This document shows positions 23,575 to 32,137 of a DNA stretch of 37,824 bases, piece by piece. This DNA is from Bog-159 sp049511415. GTDB taxonomy: Bacteria > Acidobacteriota > Terriglobia > Bryobacterales > Bryobacteraceae. The notes beneath the pieces are model-generated. The model did no database searches, had not been told where the DNA came from, and worked only from the letters and a program-made list of their open reading frames with translations. The stretch covers positions 1 through 37,824 of the forward strand of contig JBEKYC010000068.1 in NCBI GenBank assembly GCA_049511415.1, given 5' to 3'. Numbering within the stretch: position 1 is the first letter of the stretch; each line of letters begins with the position of its first letter. The translations under genes were made by a program, and so were the position numbers.

Positions 23575-26348
23575 CCGCGCGCAGAGTTCTGCTGATCGGA
23601 TGGGACGCCGCCGACTGGAAGGTGATCCATCCATTGATGGATGCCGGTAAGATGCCCAACGTGCAGGGGCTAGTGCGCGCGGGCGCGCACGGGCATATCG
23701 CCACGCTACACCCGCCGTTATCGCCGATGTTGTGGACGTCGATCGCGACGGGAAAGCGACCCTTCAAGCACGGCATTCACGGATTCTCCGAGCCGACTCC
23801 GGACGGACGCGGGGTGCAGCCGGTCAGCAATCTCTCGCGGAAGTCGAAAGCGCTGTGGAATATCTTCAACCAGAATGGCCTGCGCAGCGTAGTGATCGGC
23901 TGGTGGCCCAGCCATCCGGCGGAGCCGATCGACGGTGTGATGGTGTCGGACCAATACCACCGCGCGAGCGGAGCCATCGACGAAGGGTGGCCGCTGCCCG
24001 CAAATACCGTACATCCGCCGGAGCTGGCCGATACGCTCGCAAGCCTACGGGTGCATCCCGACCAGCTCACGCCGCAGATGGTGGAGCCATTCATTCCGCG
24101 GGCCAGGGAGATCGACCAGGACAACGACGAGCGGCTGGCGATGTGTATGCTGATGCTGGCGGAGTGCATGAGTATGGAGGCGGCGGCTCAGTGGCTGATC
24201 GAGCACCGGGCCTGGGACCTGTTTGCGGTGTACTTCGACTCCATCGACCATTTTTGCCACGGATTCATGCGCTACCATCCGCCACGGCAATCGTGGATCG
24301 CGCCGCGGGATTTCGAGCTGTATCGCGACGTGGTGACGATGGCGTACCAGTTCCACGACCGGATGCTGGGTAAGCTGCTGGAAAGGGCGGGCGGCGATAC
24401 GACAGTGGTGCTGCTTTCGGACCATGGCTTCCATGCGGACCATTTGCGTCCGGCATCGATTCCCGACATACCCGCCGGGCCGGCCATCGAGCACCGGGAA
24501 CTCGGCATTCTGGTGATGCGCGGTCCCGGTATTCAGAAGGATGTATTGCTGCACGGACCGTCGGTGCTGGATGTGACACCCACGATACTGGCGCTGTGCG
24601 GACTGCCGGTAGGCGAAGACATGGACGGCAAAGTGCTTTCGCAAGCATTTCAGGAAGCGCCCGAAGTCCGGTTCATTCCGAGCTGGGATGCGGTTGCGGG
24701 AACGGACGGACGCCATCCACCGCATACGCGTCTGGATCCGGTGGCGGCGCGGGCGGCGTTGGAGCAGATGATCGCGCTGGGGTATATCGAGCGGCCGGAC
24801 GAAAATAGCGAAGTCGCGGTGGCGCTGACGATCCGAGAGTTGCGGTTCAACCTGGGCGAGTCTTATCAGGATGCCGGGCGGCACGCGGAAGCTTATGAGA
24901 TCTTCCGGGAGCTGTGTGCCGCGGATGCGGACGAGCAGAGGTTTGCGGTGCGGCTATTTGCGTCCTGCCAGGCGCTGGGGTTGGAGGAGGAGATGCGGCG
25001 CATCGCCGAGGATTTGGACGGTAGGCGGCGGAGACTCCATGAAGAATCCAAGGCGAAGATCGAAGCTCTGCTGGCGACCGGACGCGCGCGGGAACTGAGC
25101 GAGGACGAACGGCGCGAACTGGCACGCTGGCGCAAGCTGGCGCGGTTCCAGCCGCCGGTGGTCGATTATCTGAAGGCGCAGGTATTGACGGCGGCGGAAC
25201 GTTACGGGGAAGCGCTGGACGCGCTGGAGCGGGTGACGGAGGCGCACCTGGTGCGACCGGGTCTGTTATTGCAGACCGCCGAGTTGTACCTGCGGCAGCA
25301 CCGCCGGCGGGAAGCACGGCAGGTTTACGAAAAGGCGCTGCAGATCGATCCGGACAATGCCGGGGCGCATCTGGGCTTGTGCCGCATGGCTCTGCGGCGC
25401 AAGCAATTCAATTTGGCGGCGCAGCATGCTTTGGATGCGGTGGACAGGGATTATCAGCATCCGCCGGCGCATTTTGTGCTGGGACAGGCGCTGGCGGGGA
25501 TGGGCGAGTATGCGCGCGCGGCGGAAGCGTTCCGGGCGGCGATTTCGTTGAATCCGAATTATCCGGAGGCGCACGCGCGGCTGGCGGCGTTACTCGGAAC
25601 GCACCTGGGCGAGGCGGATCTGGCACGCGAGCATCGCAAGCTGGCGCGGCGGATGCGGGAAGGCGGGAGCGCGCTTCCGGCGCGGCGGGCGAGCGTCGTG
25701 GTGATGGAACGCTCCATTAGCCGGCAGCCTGCGGGGACGTTGGAGATGCCGCCGCTGGCGGAATGTCTGGTAGTGGTTACGGGCTTGCCGCGATCGGGCA
25801 CTTCGATGCTGATGCAGATGCTGGCGGCGGGCGGCATGCCGGTTTTGGCGGACGGATTACGTTCGGCGGATGAAGACAATCCGCGCGGTTACCTGGAATT
25901 CGAACCGGTGAAGAATTTGTCGAACGACGCGCAGTGCCTGCTGGAAGGCCGGGGCAAATGCGTGAAGATCATCGCGCCGCTGCTGACCGCCTTGCCGGCG
26001 GGCCTACCTTGCCGGGTGATCCTGGTGGAGCGCGACCTGGAGGAGGTGCTGGATTCGCAGGAGCACATGCTGGTGAGGCGGAATCAGCCGCTCGAGGCCA
26101 CCGCGGAACGGCGGCGGATACTGCGCGAGGAATTTCCGCGCCTGCTGGAGCGGGTGAAGGCGATGCTGGCGCAGCGTCGGGATACGCGATTGCTAGTGGT
26201 GGAACATCGCGATGCGATTGCCGATGCGCGAGGGACGGCGCAACGGGTGAACCAGTTCTTGGGCGGCGGCCTGGATGAGGCGGCGATGGCCGCGGCTATC
26301 GAGCCGAGCCTGCACCGGAATCGGGCGGGCTTGGGGGCGCGGGCTTGA
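23571..26348 (+). CDS. Alkaline-phosphatase-superfamily, TPR and sulfotransferase-like fusion protein
   Basis: A 925-residue protein with three parts. Residues 1-350 or so are a phosphodiesterase/phosphatase of the alkaline phosphatase superfamily: LLIGWDAADW (metal Asp), PLSPMLWTSIATGKRP (nucleophile region), YFDSIDHFCHGF and LLSDHGFHAD (metal ligands). Residues of about 410-690 hold TPR units such as GESYQDAGRHAEAYEIFREL and VLGQALAGMGEYARAAEAFR. From about 730 to the end is a P-loop domain, VVVTGLPRSGTSMLMQML, whose GLPRSGTS motif is the PAPS-binding loop of sulfotransferases. There is no signal peptide. It could remove or move phosphate or sulfate groups on glycans or lipids; the substrate is unknown. 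The frame continues across all three domains. Confidence 0.88.
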   Translation: MTARRVLLIGWDAADWKVIHPLMDAGKMPNVQGLVRAGAHGHIATLHPPLSPMLWTSIATGKRPFKHGIHGFSEPTPDGRGVQPVSNLSRKSKALWNIFNQNGLRSVVIGWWPSHPAEPIDGVMVSDQYHRASGAIDEGWPLPANTVHPPELADTLASLRVHPDQLTPQMVEPFIPRAREIDQDNDERLAMCMLMLAECMSMEAAAQWLIEHRAWDLFAVYFDSIDHFCHGFMRYHPPRQSWIAPRDFELYRDVVTMAYQFHDRMLGKLLERAGGDTTVVLLSDHGFHADHLRPASIPDIPAGPAIEHRELGILVMRGPGIQKDVLLHGPSVLDVTPTILALCGLPVGEDMDGKVLSQAFQEAPEVRFIPSWDAVAGTDGRHPPHTRLDPVAARAALEQMIALGYIERPDENSEVAVALTIRELRFNLGESYQDAGRHAEAYEIFRELCAADADEQRFAVRLFASCQALGLEEEMRRIAEDLDGRRRRLHEESKAKIEALLATGRARELSEDERRELARWRKLARFQPPVVDYLKAQVLTAAERYGEALDALERVTEAHLVRPGLLLQTAELYLRQHRRREARQVYEKALQIDPDNAGAHLGLCRMALRRKQFNLAAQHALDAVDRDYQHPPAHFVLGQALAGMGEYARAAEAFRAAISLNPNYPEAHARLAALLGTHLGEADLAREHRKLARRMREGGSALPARRASVVVMERSISRQPAGTLEMPPLAECLVVVTGLPRSGTSMLMQMLAAGGMPVLADGLRSADEDNPRGYLEFEPVKNLSNDAQCLLEGRGKCVKIIAPLLTALPAGLPCRVILVERDLEEVLDSQEHMLVRRNQPLEATAERRRILREEFPRLLERVKAMLAQRRDTRLLVVEHRDAIADARGTAQRVNQFLGGGLDEAAMAAAIEPSLHRNRAGLGARA

Positions 26349-27159
26349 GGATGGCGCCGATTTCACGCGGGGTGGCGGCGTTCTGGGCGAAAGTGAATGT
26401 GCCCGATTCGCGCATCTCGCGGGCCGCGCGCAGAAAAGCGCCCAAGGCGGTGCGGCAGAGGGCGCTGCCCACGCTGACGCGGCGCACTCCCAGCGCGGCG
26501 AGATCCTCCAGGCTGAGTAGCGCGCCTTTGAGACCCATGAGCACGTTCACCGGGCGATCCAGGGAGCGGACCACGGCCGCGATCTCGTCGCGGCTGGAGA
26601 GACCCGGCGCGTAGAGCACGTCCGCGCCGGCCTCCTGATAGGCCTGCAGACGCGCGATGGTGTCGTGCAGGTCGGGGTGGCCCCACAGATAGTTCTCGGC
26701 GCGCGCGGTCAGCGTGAAGGGGAAGGGGAGGGCGCGGGCGGCTTCGGCGGCGGCGCGGATTCTTTCGACGGCATGCTCCTGGTGGTAGATAGGATGATCC
26801 GGCTGGCCGGTGGCGTCCTCGATGGAGCCGCCTACGACGCCGGCGGATGCGGCACGCCGGATGGTTTCAGCGACGGTTTCGGGGCTGTCTCCGTAACCGT
26901 TTTCGAGATCGCCGCTCACCGGCAGGTCCGTGGCGGAGACGATGGTGGCGATGTGGGCCAGCATCTGCTCGCGGCCGATCGTGTTGTCCAGTTCGCCGGC
27001 GGAGAAGGCGTAGCCCATGCTGGTGGTGGCGAGCGCTTCAAAACCGAGGTGCGCCAGCAGGCGCGCGGTGCCGCGGTCCCACGGGTTGGGAATGATGAAC
27101 GCGCCGGGGCGTTGGTGCAGCGAACGGAAGATGCGGCCTTTTTCGGATTGAGTCAGCAC
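26296..27159 (-). CDS. Isocitrate lyase/PEP mutase family protein
   Basis: A 287-residue protein starting at a GTG at 27159, which overlaps the end of the NIPSNAP gene by 7 bases; the longer open frame upstream lies over that gene and is rejected. Family features: IIPNPWDRGTARLL near residue 20, SGDLENGYGDSPE near 85, GGSIEDATG near 110 and the late GVRRVSVGSAL. The KKCGH motif of true isocitrate lyase is absent, so it is one of the PEP mutase/oxaloacetate-decarboxylase-like members that make or break C-C or P-C bonds next to a carboxylate. The 3' end overlaps that of the opposing fusion gene by 53 bases. The substrate is not determined. Confidence 0.9.
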   Translation of the reverse strand: MLTQSEKGRIFRSLHQRPGAFIIPNPWDRGTARLLAHLGFEALATTSMGYAFSAGELDNTIGREQMLAHIATIVSATDLPVSGDLENGYGDSPETVAETIRRAASAGVVGGSIEDATGQPDHPIYHQEHAVERIRAAAEAARALPFPFTLTARAENYLWGHPDLHDTIARLQAYQEAGADVLYAPGLSSRDEIAAVVRSLDRPVNVLMGLKGALLSLEDLAALGVRRVSVGSALCRTALGAFLRAAREMRESGTFTFAQNAATPREIGAILKPAPPSPPDSGAGSAR

Positions 27160-27482
27160 GCGGGAAGCCCTAGCGTACCATCGACCACTTCCACGAAGTT
27201 GCGCTCTTCGCGCAGGATCAAGCGCTTGGTTTGCGCCATTTGGAAGTTCTCGCGGGCTTCCGGATCCGATTTCAGGCGCGCCCGGTACGTTTCGTAGGCG
27301 GCGAGAGTGGGGAAGGCGATGAGGCCCCAAGCGATATCGTTGGTGCCCTCGTGGGGGAGGAAATAGCCGATCAGGTGGCCGCCGCAGCGCGGGATAATGC
27401 GGCCCCAGTTTTCGGCATAACGCTGGAATGCGTCGCGTTGGAACGGATCGATCTGGTAGCGGATGATGCAGGTGATGGTCAA
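27153..27482 (-). CDS. NIPSNAP family protein
   Basis: A 109-residue protein. The start chosen is TTG at 27482, because AGGAG stands 7 bases upstream and the resulting N terminus (TITCIIRYQIDPFQRDAFQ) is the standard beginning of this family; an ATG at 27590 would add 36 residues unlike any homologue. Further motifs are YAENWGRIIPRCGGHLIGYF and YETYRARLKSDPEARE. The fold is a dimeric alpha-beta barrel of about 105 residues. Its activity is unclear; some relatives are oxygenases or binding proteins. It is translationally coupled to the PEP mutase-like gene and divergent from an ArsR-type regulator. Confidence 0.9.
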   Translation of the reverse strand: MTITCIIRYQIDPFQRDAFQRYAENWGRIIPRCGGHLIGYFLPHEGTNDIAWGLIAFPTLAAYETYRARLKSDPEARENFQMAQTKRLILREERNFVEVVDGTLGLPAC

Positions 27483-27606
27483 GGGTTTACTCCTGGGATG
27501 TGGTCCGGCGGGCCGGGCGGCGCCGAGCGCCAGATCGGCCCAAACGGCCGCGCCCGTGGCGACGATCAGGCGGCGGTCGAGTGGCGGCATACTGGGAATA
27601 TACGGC

Positions 27607-27635
27607 TTGCGGCGCGTTCACACTTCGTTTAGCAT
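27607..27635 (+). promoter_or_regulatory. Candidate promoter of the ArsR-type gene, possibly leaderless
   Basis: TTGCGG at 27607-27612 and TAGCAT at 27630-27635 are 17 bases apart, a weak match to a sigma-70 promoter. The predicted transcription start falls at or very near the A of the ATG at 27642. No ribosome binding site precedes that ATG, which would fit a leaderless message. The hexamers are poor, so confidence is low. Confidence 0.25.
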
Positions 27636-27641
27636 CAAACT

Positions 27642-28334
27642 ATGGATGCGGAATATGAAGCGGACCATGCGGCGGCGCGAATTGCGGCTGCCATCGGCGA
27701 ACCGGCGCGGGCGCGCATGCTTTATGGGCTGATGGATGGGCGCGCGCGGACCAGCACGGAACTGGCGGTGATCGCGGAAGTAGGCCCGTCTACGGCGAGC
27801 GTACACCTGGACCGTTTGCAGAGGGAGCGGCTGGTGAAGGTGGCGGCGCAGGGCAAGCATCGCTATTACAGTCTGGAGGGTCCGGAGGTGGCCGGCGTGC
27901 TGGAAGGGCTGAGCGTGCTGGCGGGCGGCCGGAGCGGCGCGTTCGTGCCGGGCACGCCGCATTGCCTGCGGGCCGCGCGCACTTGCTACGACCATATGGC
28001 GGGCACGCTGGGTGTGTCGCTGCACGACCGGATGGCGGCGATGGGGTGGCTGGCGGCAGACTCGACGGAGATCACGCCGGTTGGGGCGCGGGGGTTTGCG
28101 GAGCTGGGCATCGATGTGGAGGCAACGCGGCGGCTGCGGCGGCGGTTTGCGTTTGGGTGTCTGGATTGGAGCGAGCGGCGGTCGCATTTGGGCGGGGCGC
28201 TGGGGGCGGCGCTGTTGCAGGCGGCGGTGAAGAGGAAGTGGGTCATGCGCGAGTTGGACAGCCGGGTTTTGCGGGTGACAGGCGTGGGTTTGCGGGAGAT
28301 GCGGGCAAGGTTCGGCGTAGGGCTGGAGGGTTAG
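27642..28334 (+). CDS. ArsR-family helix-turn-helix transcriptional regulator
   Basis: A 230-residue protein. The first 90 residues are a winged helix of ArsR type (IAAAIGEPARARMLYGLMDG, TSTELAVIAEVGPSTASVHL, KHRYYSLEG). Residues of 105-230 form a C-terminal region typical of a long ArsR subgroup, with RAARTCYDHMAGTLG and FGCLDWSERRSHLGGALG. The metal-binding CxC motif of the classic arsenic sensors is missing, so the signal is probably not arsenite. It is divergent from the NIPSNAP/PEP mutase-like pair and is the natural candidate to regulate it. The ATG has no ribosome binding site. Confidence 0.9.
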   Translation: MDAEYEADHAAARIAAAIGEPARARMLYGLMDGRARTSTELAVIAEVGPSTASVHLDRLQRERLVKVAAQGKHRYYSLEGPEVAGVLEGLSVLAGGRSGAFVPGTPHCLRAARTCYDHMAGTLGVSLHDRMAAMGWLAADSTEITPVGARGFAELGIDVEATRRLRRRFAFGCLDWSERRSHLGGALGAALLQAAVKRKWVMRELDSRVLRVTGVGLREMRARFGVGLEG

Positions 28335-28359
28335 GAAGCTAAGTTACAGTGGTGTATTG

Positions 28360-28752
28360 ATGTCACGACAGGACTTTCAAAAGGCGAAAAAGCACGCTGT
28401 TCCGCAGGTAACTTCCGCGCACTACGATCGGAAGAGCCGGCGGATTGTGATTCACCTCAGTTCAAAGTTGATCGTCAGCTTCTCGCTGCGCGATGTCGAA
28501 GGACTGGAGCATGCGCGAGCGCCACAACTCAGCCAGATCGAGATCAGTCCTTCGGGTTTCGGTCTTCACTTTCCAGCCGTGGATGCGGATATTTATGTGC
28601 CCGGGCTGTTGGAGGGTTTTCTCGGATCCAAGACCTGGATGGCGTCCAGGTTAGGTCAACGGGGAGGCCGGTCCAAGAGCAGGGCCAAGCGAGATGCTTC
28701 CAGGGTGAATGGAAAGCTGGGAGGCAGGCCGCGGAAGGCAGTTGTAGCGTAG
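28360..28752 (+). CDS. DUF2442 domain-containing protein with basic tail
   Basis: A 130-residue protein from the ATG at 28360 (a TTG directly before it is in frame). Residues of about 20-85 fit the small DUF2442 domain, including SRRIVIHLSSKLIVSFSL, QLSQIEISPSGFGLHFP and VDADIYVPGLLEG. The tail is strongly basic and ends in NGKLGGRPRK, an AT-hook-like sequence that could touch DNA. DUF2442 genes are often beside a DUF4160 gene and the pair has been suggested to act as a toxin-antitoxin module; no such partner is here. Function unknown. It ends 22 bases before the end of the opposing DHH gene. Confidence 0.8.
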   Translation: MSRQDFQKAKKHAVPQVTSAHYDRKSRRIVIHLSSKLIVSFSLRDVEGLEHARAPQLSQIEISPSGFGLHFPAVDADIYVPGLLEGFLGSKTWMASRLGQRGGRSKSRAKRDASRVNGKLGGRPRKAVVA

Positions 28753-28774
28753 CGCCTAGCTCAGTCCCGAGCGC

Positions 28775-29728
28775 CTATCCCTGCAACTCTTCCACAATCT
28801 CCGCCGCGACCGCCCTTGCCCTTTCCAGCGCGCCGGGCTCGAAGCTGATGGCTCCTACGCGGGCGTGGCCGCCGCCGCCGTAGCGCTCGCAGATGCTGGC
28901 GAGATTATGGCGAGGTTCCTCGGCGGCCCACGGGTTCGATCCCACCGAAATCTTGGTGCGGAAGCTGGAGGGGCTGACTGACACGGTGTAGGTGCAGTCG
29001 GGGAACAGGAAATACGGGATGAATTTGTTGTAGCCCTCCAGGTCGTAACCGGTCAGGTCGAAGAACACCACGCCGTGGTCCTGGCTGGCGCGGCCGCCGA
29101 TCAGGTCCACTGAGCGCAGGTGGCGCTGGTAGAGCGGTTCGAACAGGGTCTGGATCTCCGGTTCGGCGGCGATGTCTTCGAGGGTGCGGTGCTGCATCCA
29201 GCGGATCACTTTCTGGACGATGCCGGAGCCTTTGGCGCCTTCGATCACCAGGGTCAGTTTCATGGCCGGGGCGCCCAGTTCCACGGCAGTTTTGGCGTCG
29301 GCATATTGCGCGCCGTCGATGACATTGGCCCATTCGACCAGGTGGTCGAGGTCCGGCGCCTGGAAGCCGAAGCGCTGCCGGGCGATCGTGCAGATGAACG
29401 AGGTGCAGGATTTGTAGGAAGGGTCGTAGAGTTTGCGGCCGCTGTGGTCCTGGCGGAAATTCTCGGCGTCTTCGGGAGTGAGGAAGGCGCTCTGGTGGTG
29501 ATCGAACCACCAGGTGAGGCGCGGATCGCTGGAATATTTGAAATCCACGATGGCGTTGACGTCGCCGTCGAACAGACCGTCCTCGAAAAGCTGAGAGGCT
29601 TTGTGGGCCATCCCGGTATAGGCGAATTCCGCTTCGGGGTAAAAGGCGCCCTGCATGAAACGGGTGAAGAACGCCGCGGAAGCGGCGCCGTCGAAACAAT
29701 GATCGTGATAGAGTACGCGAACCCGCAT
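28775..29728 (-). CDS. DHH family phosphoesterase
   Basis: A 317-residue protein. Motif I is HDHCFDGAASAAF at residues 8-20, the DHH motif is Asp76-His77-His78 in WWFDHHQS, and the C-terminal substrate domain ends with YGGGGHARVGA near 285. Metal-binding DHH enzymes cleave phosphodiester bonds in nanoRNA, cyclic dinucleotides such as c-di-AMP, or single-stranded DNA. The motif I variant HDHCFDG rather than H-x-D-x-DG (the second Asp retained in FDG) places it in a divergent subgroup. There is no signal peptide. No ribosome binding site is seen before the ATG. Whether it hydrolyses a second messenger cannot be decided here. Confidence 0.88.
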   Translation of the reverse strand: MRVRVLYHDHCFDGAASAAFFTRFMQGAFYPEAEFAYTGMAHKASQLFEDGLFDGDVNAIVDFKYSSDPRLTWWFDHHQSAFLTPEDAENFRQDHSGRKLYDPSYKSCTSFICTIARQRFGFQAPDLDHLVEWANVIDGAQYADAKTAVELGAPAMKLTLVIEGAKGSGIVQKVIRWMQHRTLEDIAAEPEIQTLFEPLYQRHLRSVDLIGGRASQDHGVVFFDLTGYDLEGYNKFIPYFLFPDCTYTVSVSPSSFRTKISVGSNPWAAEEPRHNLASICERYGGGGHARVGAISFEPGALERARAVAAEIVEELQG

Positions 29729-29791
29729 GTAATTATGGGAAACGTACCAGCTTGCCTGAATGGACGCGTAAATGCAAGTGCGCCGCCGGGC

Positions 29792-32137
29792 CTAGTACAG
29801 CAGTGCGTTAAAGAATAGTTTAAACGTTTGATAGCTTTGTGCGCGATACTGGGGCCGCATACCGAATAAAATCACGTGCCCGGCGCCGAGGCGGGCGTCC
29901 ACTAGGGCGGCCTTGCCGGCCAGATATTTCTCGCCCAGAAGCCAGCCGGAGGCCAGCAGATTGGCGTCCGGATAGCGCACCGGGGCGCTTTCTTTGGTTT
30001 CCCAGGCGGGGCTTTGCTCGGACCAGATGGCGAGGCTTTCGGGCAGTCCGGCGGCCAGGGGATGATGCGTATCCAGGCGCGCGTTCAGGAGAGAGCCGGG
30101 GGAATAGTACTCGCTATTGGCAACCCCGTGCACCACGTTGCGGGCGGCCACGCTCAATTCGCGGATGGCGTATTCGCCGGCGCGATTGAGGAAAACCAGC
30201 GTGCCGCCGGCGTTGGCGAATTCGCGCAGGGCGTCGGCGCCGGGGTGTCCCAGGCCGCCCGTGAATTCGGCGGGCATGCTATCCTTGCCATAGCCGCCGA
30301 TCATGGATTCGACGCTGGCATCCGGAAATACGATGGCGTCGAAATGTTCGCGCAGGCGGCCGGCCTGGATGTGCTTATTTTCTAGCGAGGAGTAGGCGAA
30401 GCCGAACTGCTCGAGCAGCCAGCGTGTCCAGCCTTCGTCGTTGTTGGCCAAATAGCTGCGGTACAAGCCGATGCGGGGGCGGGGGATCAGCTTCCAGCCG
30501 GCTTTTGCGGTGATGGCGAAGTCGCCCTCCGGGCTACGCCAGACTTGGCCGCCGGCGTTCCAGGCGCGGTTGATGGCTATCCAGGAATCGCTATCGGAGG
30601 CGAGTAGCGGGCCGGGCTTGCGTGCCAGCATGCCCGGCTGCAATCCGGCTACCGGTGCATCCAGGGCATCAGCCTGCACACCCATGAGCAGCGGGAGAGT
30701 GTGGGCGGTGACGTCGTAGGGGCGCTGCGGCGGGCCGCCGGGATAGAGCCGCATATCGGGATAGTGCTGCCGCTCGAGCAGCGCTTTGGCCCATCCGCCG
30801 TAGGGTTGCGCCATGCGGATGACCTCGTCGCCCGCCGGATCGTGGTCGATTTCCACTTGCCCGAAGGCGAGCGTCTCCAGAAGCGTGCGGGTGGCGCCTG
30901 GATCGCGCTGGGTGGCTGGGATCACGAATCCCCAGGGCGAAGTGCGGGCCACTTGCCGCTGCCCGATCTTGTAAAAACTGCGGAGCAGTTCCTCGCGATG
31001 AATGGCGGCTTGATAGAGGCAGGACTCCATGGCGATCAACTGATCGTCCACGATGTCGCGCAGACGCCAGACGCCGCCCGGCCAAGGCTCCAGGAAATTC
31101 CAACTCCGCTCCTGTGCGTTGTATCCCAGGGCGTTGCGCTCCAGTTGATCGGGTTTCACGGTGATGGGACTGGCCAGTTTGGCGCTGGCCGATTCGGTCA
31201 GGATGCGCATGCCGGCGTGGAAGGCCTGGTAGTGGCGCGAGGGGGTCCAGAAGTCGTAGACGGCGTGGATGGCGACGCCCTTCTGGCCGGCGGCGGTCAG
31301 ATCGGAAGCCATGGCGGCGCCGATCATGTTGGATTCCTGCATGACGATGGGGTCGATGTTGGGCTCGATGGGGTCGAGCCATGGCGGGACGAAGATGCGG
31401 GCGGCGTTGGCGCCCATCTGATGGACGTCGTAGACGATTTGGGGATGCCAGACGTTGTGCAGTTTGGCGATCGTCAGGCGGGTTTCGGCTTGCGTGAACA
31501 TGTACCAGTCGCGATTGTTGTCGTGGCCGACGTACTTCTGGTAAAGCTCGGGCGGGTTGGAGCCTTCGAAGGGCGTGCCCAGGGTGCGGCGGTACCAGCG
31601 GGTGACGATATCGACGCCATCCGGATTGAGAGACGGAACCAGCAGGAAGATGGTCTTTTGGAGGATGGCGCGATTGCGGGGGGTGTCCGCGGTGAGGAGC
31701 CGGTAGGCGAATTCAACGGCTGTTTGAGTGGAGGCGAGTTCGGTGGCGTGGATGGAGCAGGTGATCAGTACTACGGTTTTGCCTTCGGCCGTAAGTTGCG
31801 CGGCCTCGGCTTCCGGGGTGAGGCGGGGGTCGGCGAGGCGGCGCTGGATTTCGCGGTAATGGTCGAGGTGGCGTAGGGTTTCGGGCGCGGCGATGGTGGC
31901 GGCTATGAAGGGGCGGCCTTCGGTGCTTTTGCCTAATTCTTCTACGCGGATGCGATCGCTATTGGCCTGCAGGGCGGTGAAATAGGAGACGACTTTGTCC
32001 CAATCGAGGACGAAGTGGTCGGCTCCCATGCGCTGGCCGAAGTAGGATTCGGGGGATGGGATGGCGGCTTGTGCAGATTGCAGGCAGAGTAGGCAGACCA
32101 CGAAAGACGATGGTCTGCCCCACGCGCGGGTCCTCAC
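29792..32137 (-). CDS. M14 family zinc carboxypeptidase-like protein, secreted
   Basis: A 781-residue protein. The GTG at 32137 is the start, since it gives a signal peptide (RTRAWGRPSSFVVCLLCLQS) and overlaps the stop of the aminotransferase gene (GTGA). The zinc site of M14 peptidases is visible as His130 and Glu133 in SIHATELAS and His239 in YDVHQMG. NPDG near 165 belongs to the same fold. The catalytic domain takes about the first 350 residues. The remaining 430 include a Rossmann-like region (DAIVFPDASVESMIGGY and LREFANAGGTLVFLNRAGEY) common in long Acidobacteria members. It probably digests peptides in the periplasm or outside. Confidence 0.9.
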   Translation of the reverse strand: MRTRAWGRPSSFVVCLLCLQSAQAAIPSPESYFGQRMGADHFVLDWDKVVSYFTALQANSDRIRVEELGKSTEGRPFIAATIAAPETLRHLDHYREIQRRLADPRLTPEAEAAQLTAEGKTVVLITCSIHATELASTQTAVEFAYRLLTADTPRNRAILQKTIFLLVPSLNPDGVDIVTRWYRRTLGTPFEGSNPPELYQKYVGHDNNRDWYMFTQAETRLTIAKLHNVWHPQIVYDVHQMGANAARIFVPPWLDPIEPNIDPIVMQESNMIGAAMASDLTAAGQKGVAIHAVYDFWTPSRHYQAFHAGMRILTESASAKLASPITVKPDQLERNALGYNAQERSWNFLEPWPGGVWRLRDIVDDQLIAMESCLYQAAIHREELLRSFYKIGQRQVARTSPWGFVIPATQRDPGATRTLLETLAFGQVEIDHDPAGDEVIRMAQPYGGWAKALLERQHYPDMRLYPGGPPQRPYDVTAHTLPLLMGVQADALDAPVAGLQPGMLARKPGPLLASDSDSWIAINRAWNAGGQVWRSPEGDFAITAKAGWKLIPRPRIGLYRSYLANNDEGWTRWLLEQFGFAYSSLENKHIQAGRLREHFDAIVFPDASVESMIGGYGKDSMPAEFTGGLGHPGADALREFANAGGTLVFLNRAGEYAIRELSVAARNVVHGVANSEYYSPGSLLNARLDTHHPLAAGLPESLAIWSEQSPAWETKESAPVRYPDANLLASGWLLGEKYLAGKAALVDARLGAGHVILFGMRPQYRAQSYQTFKLFFNALLY

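Noticed and set aside
30701..31876. Open frame of 391 codons opposite the M14 peptidase gene
   Set aside because: Antisense shadow; the zinc-binding residues support the minus-strand gene.
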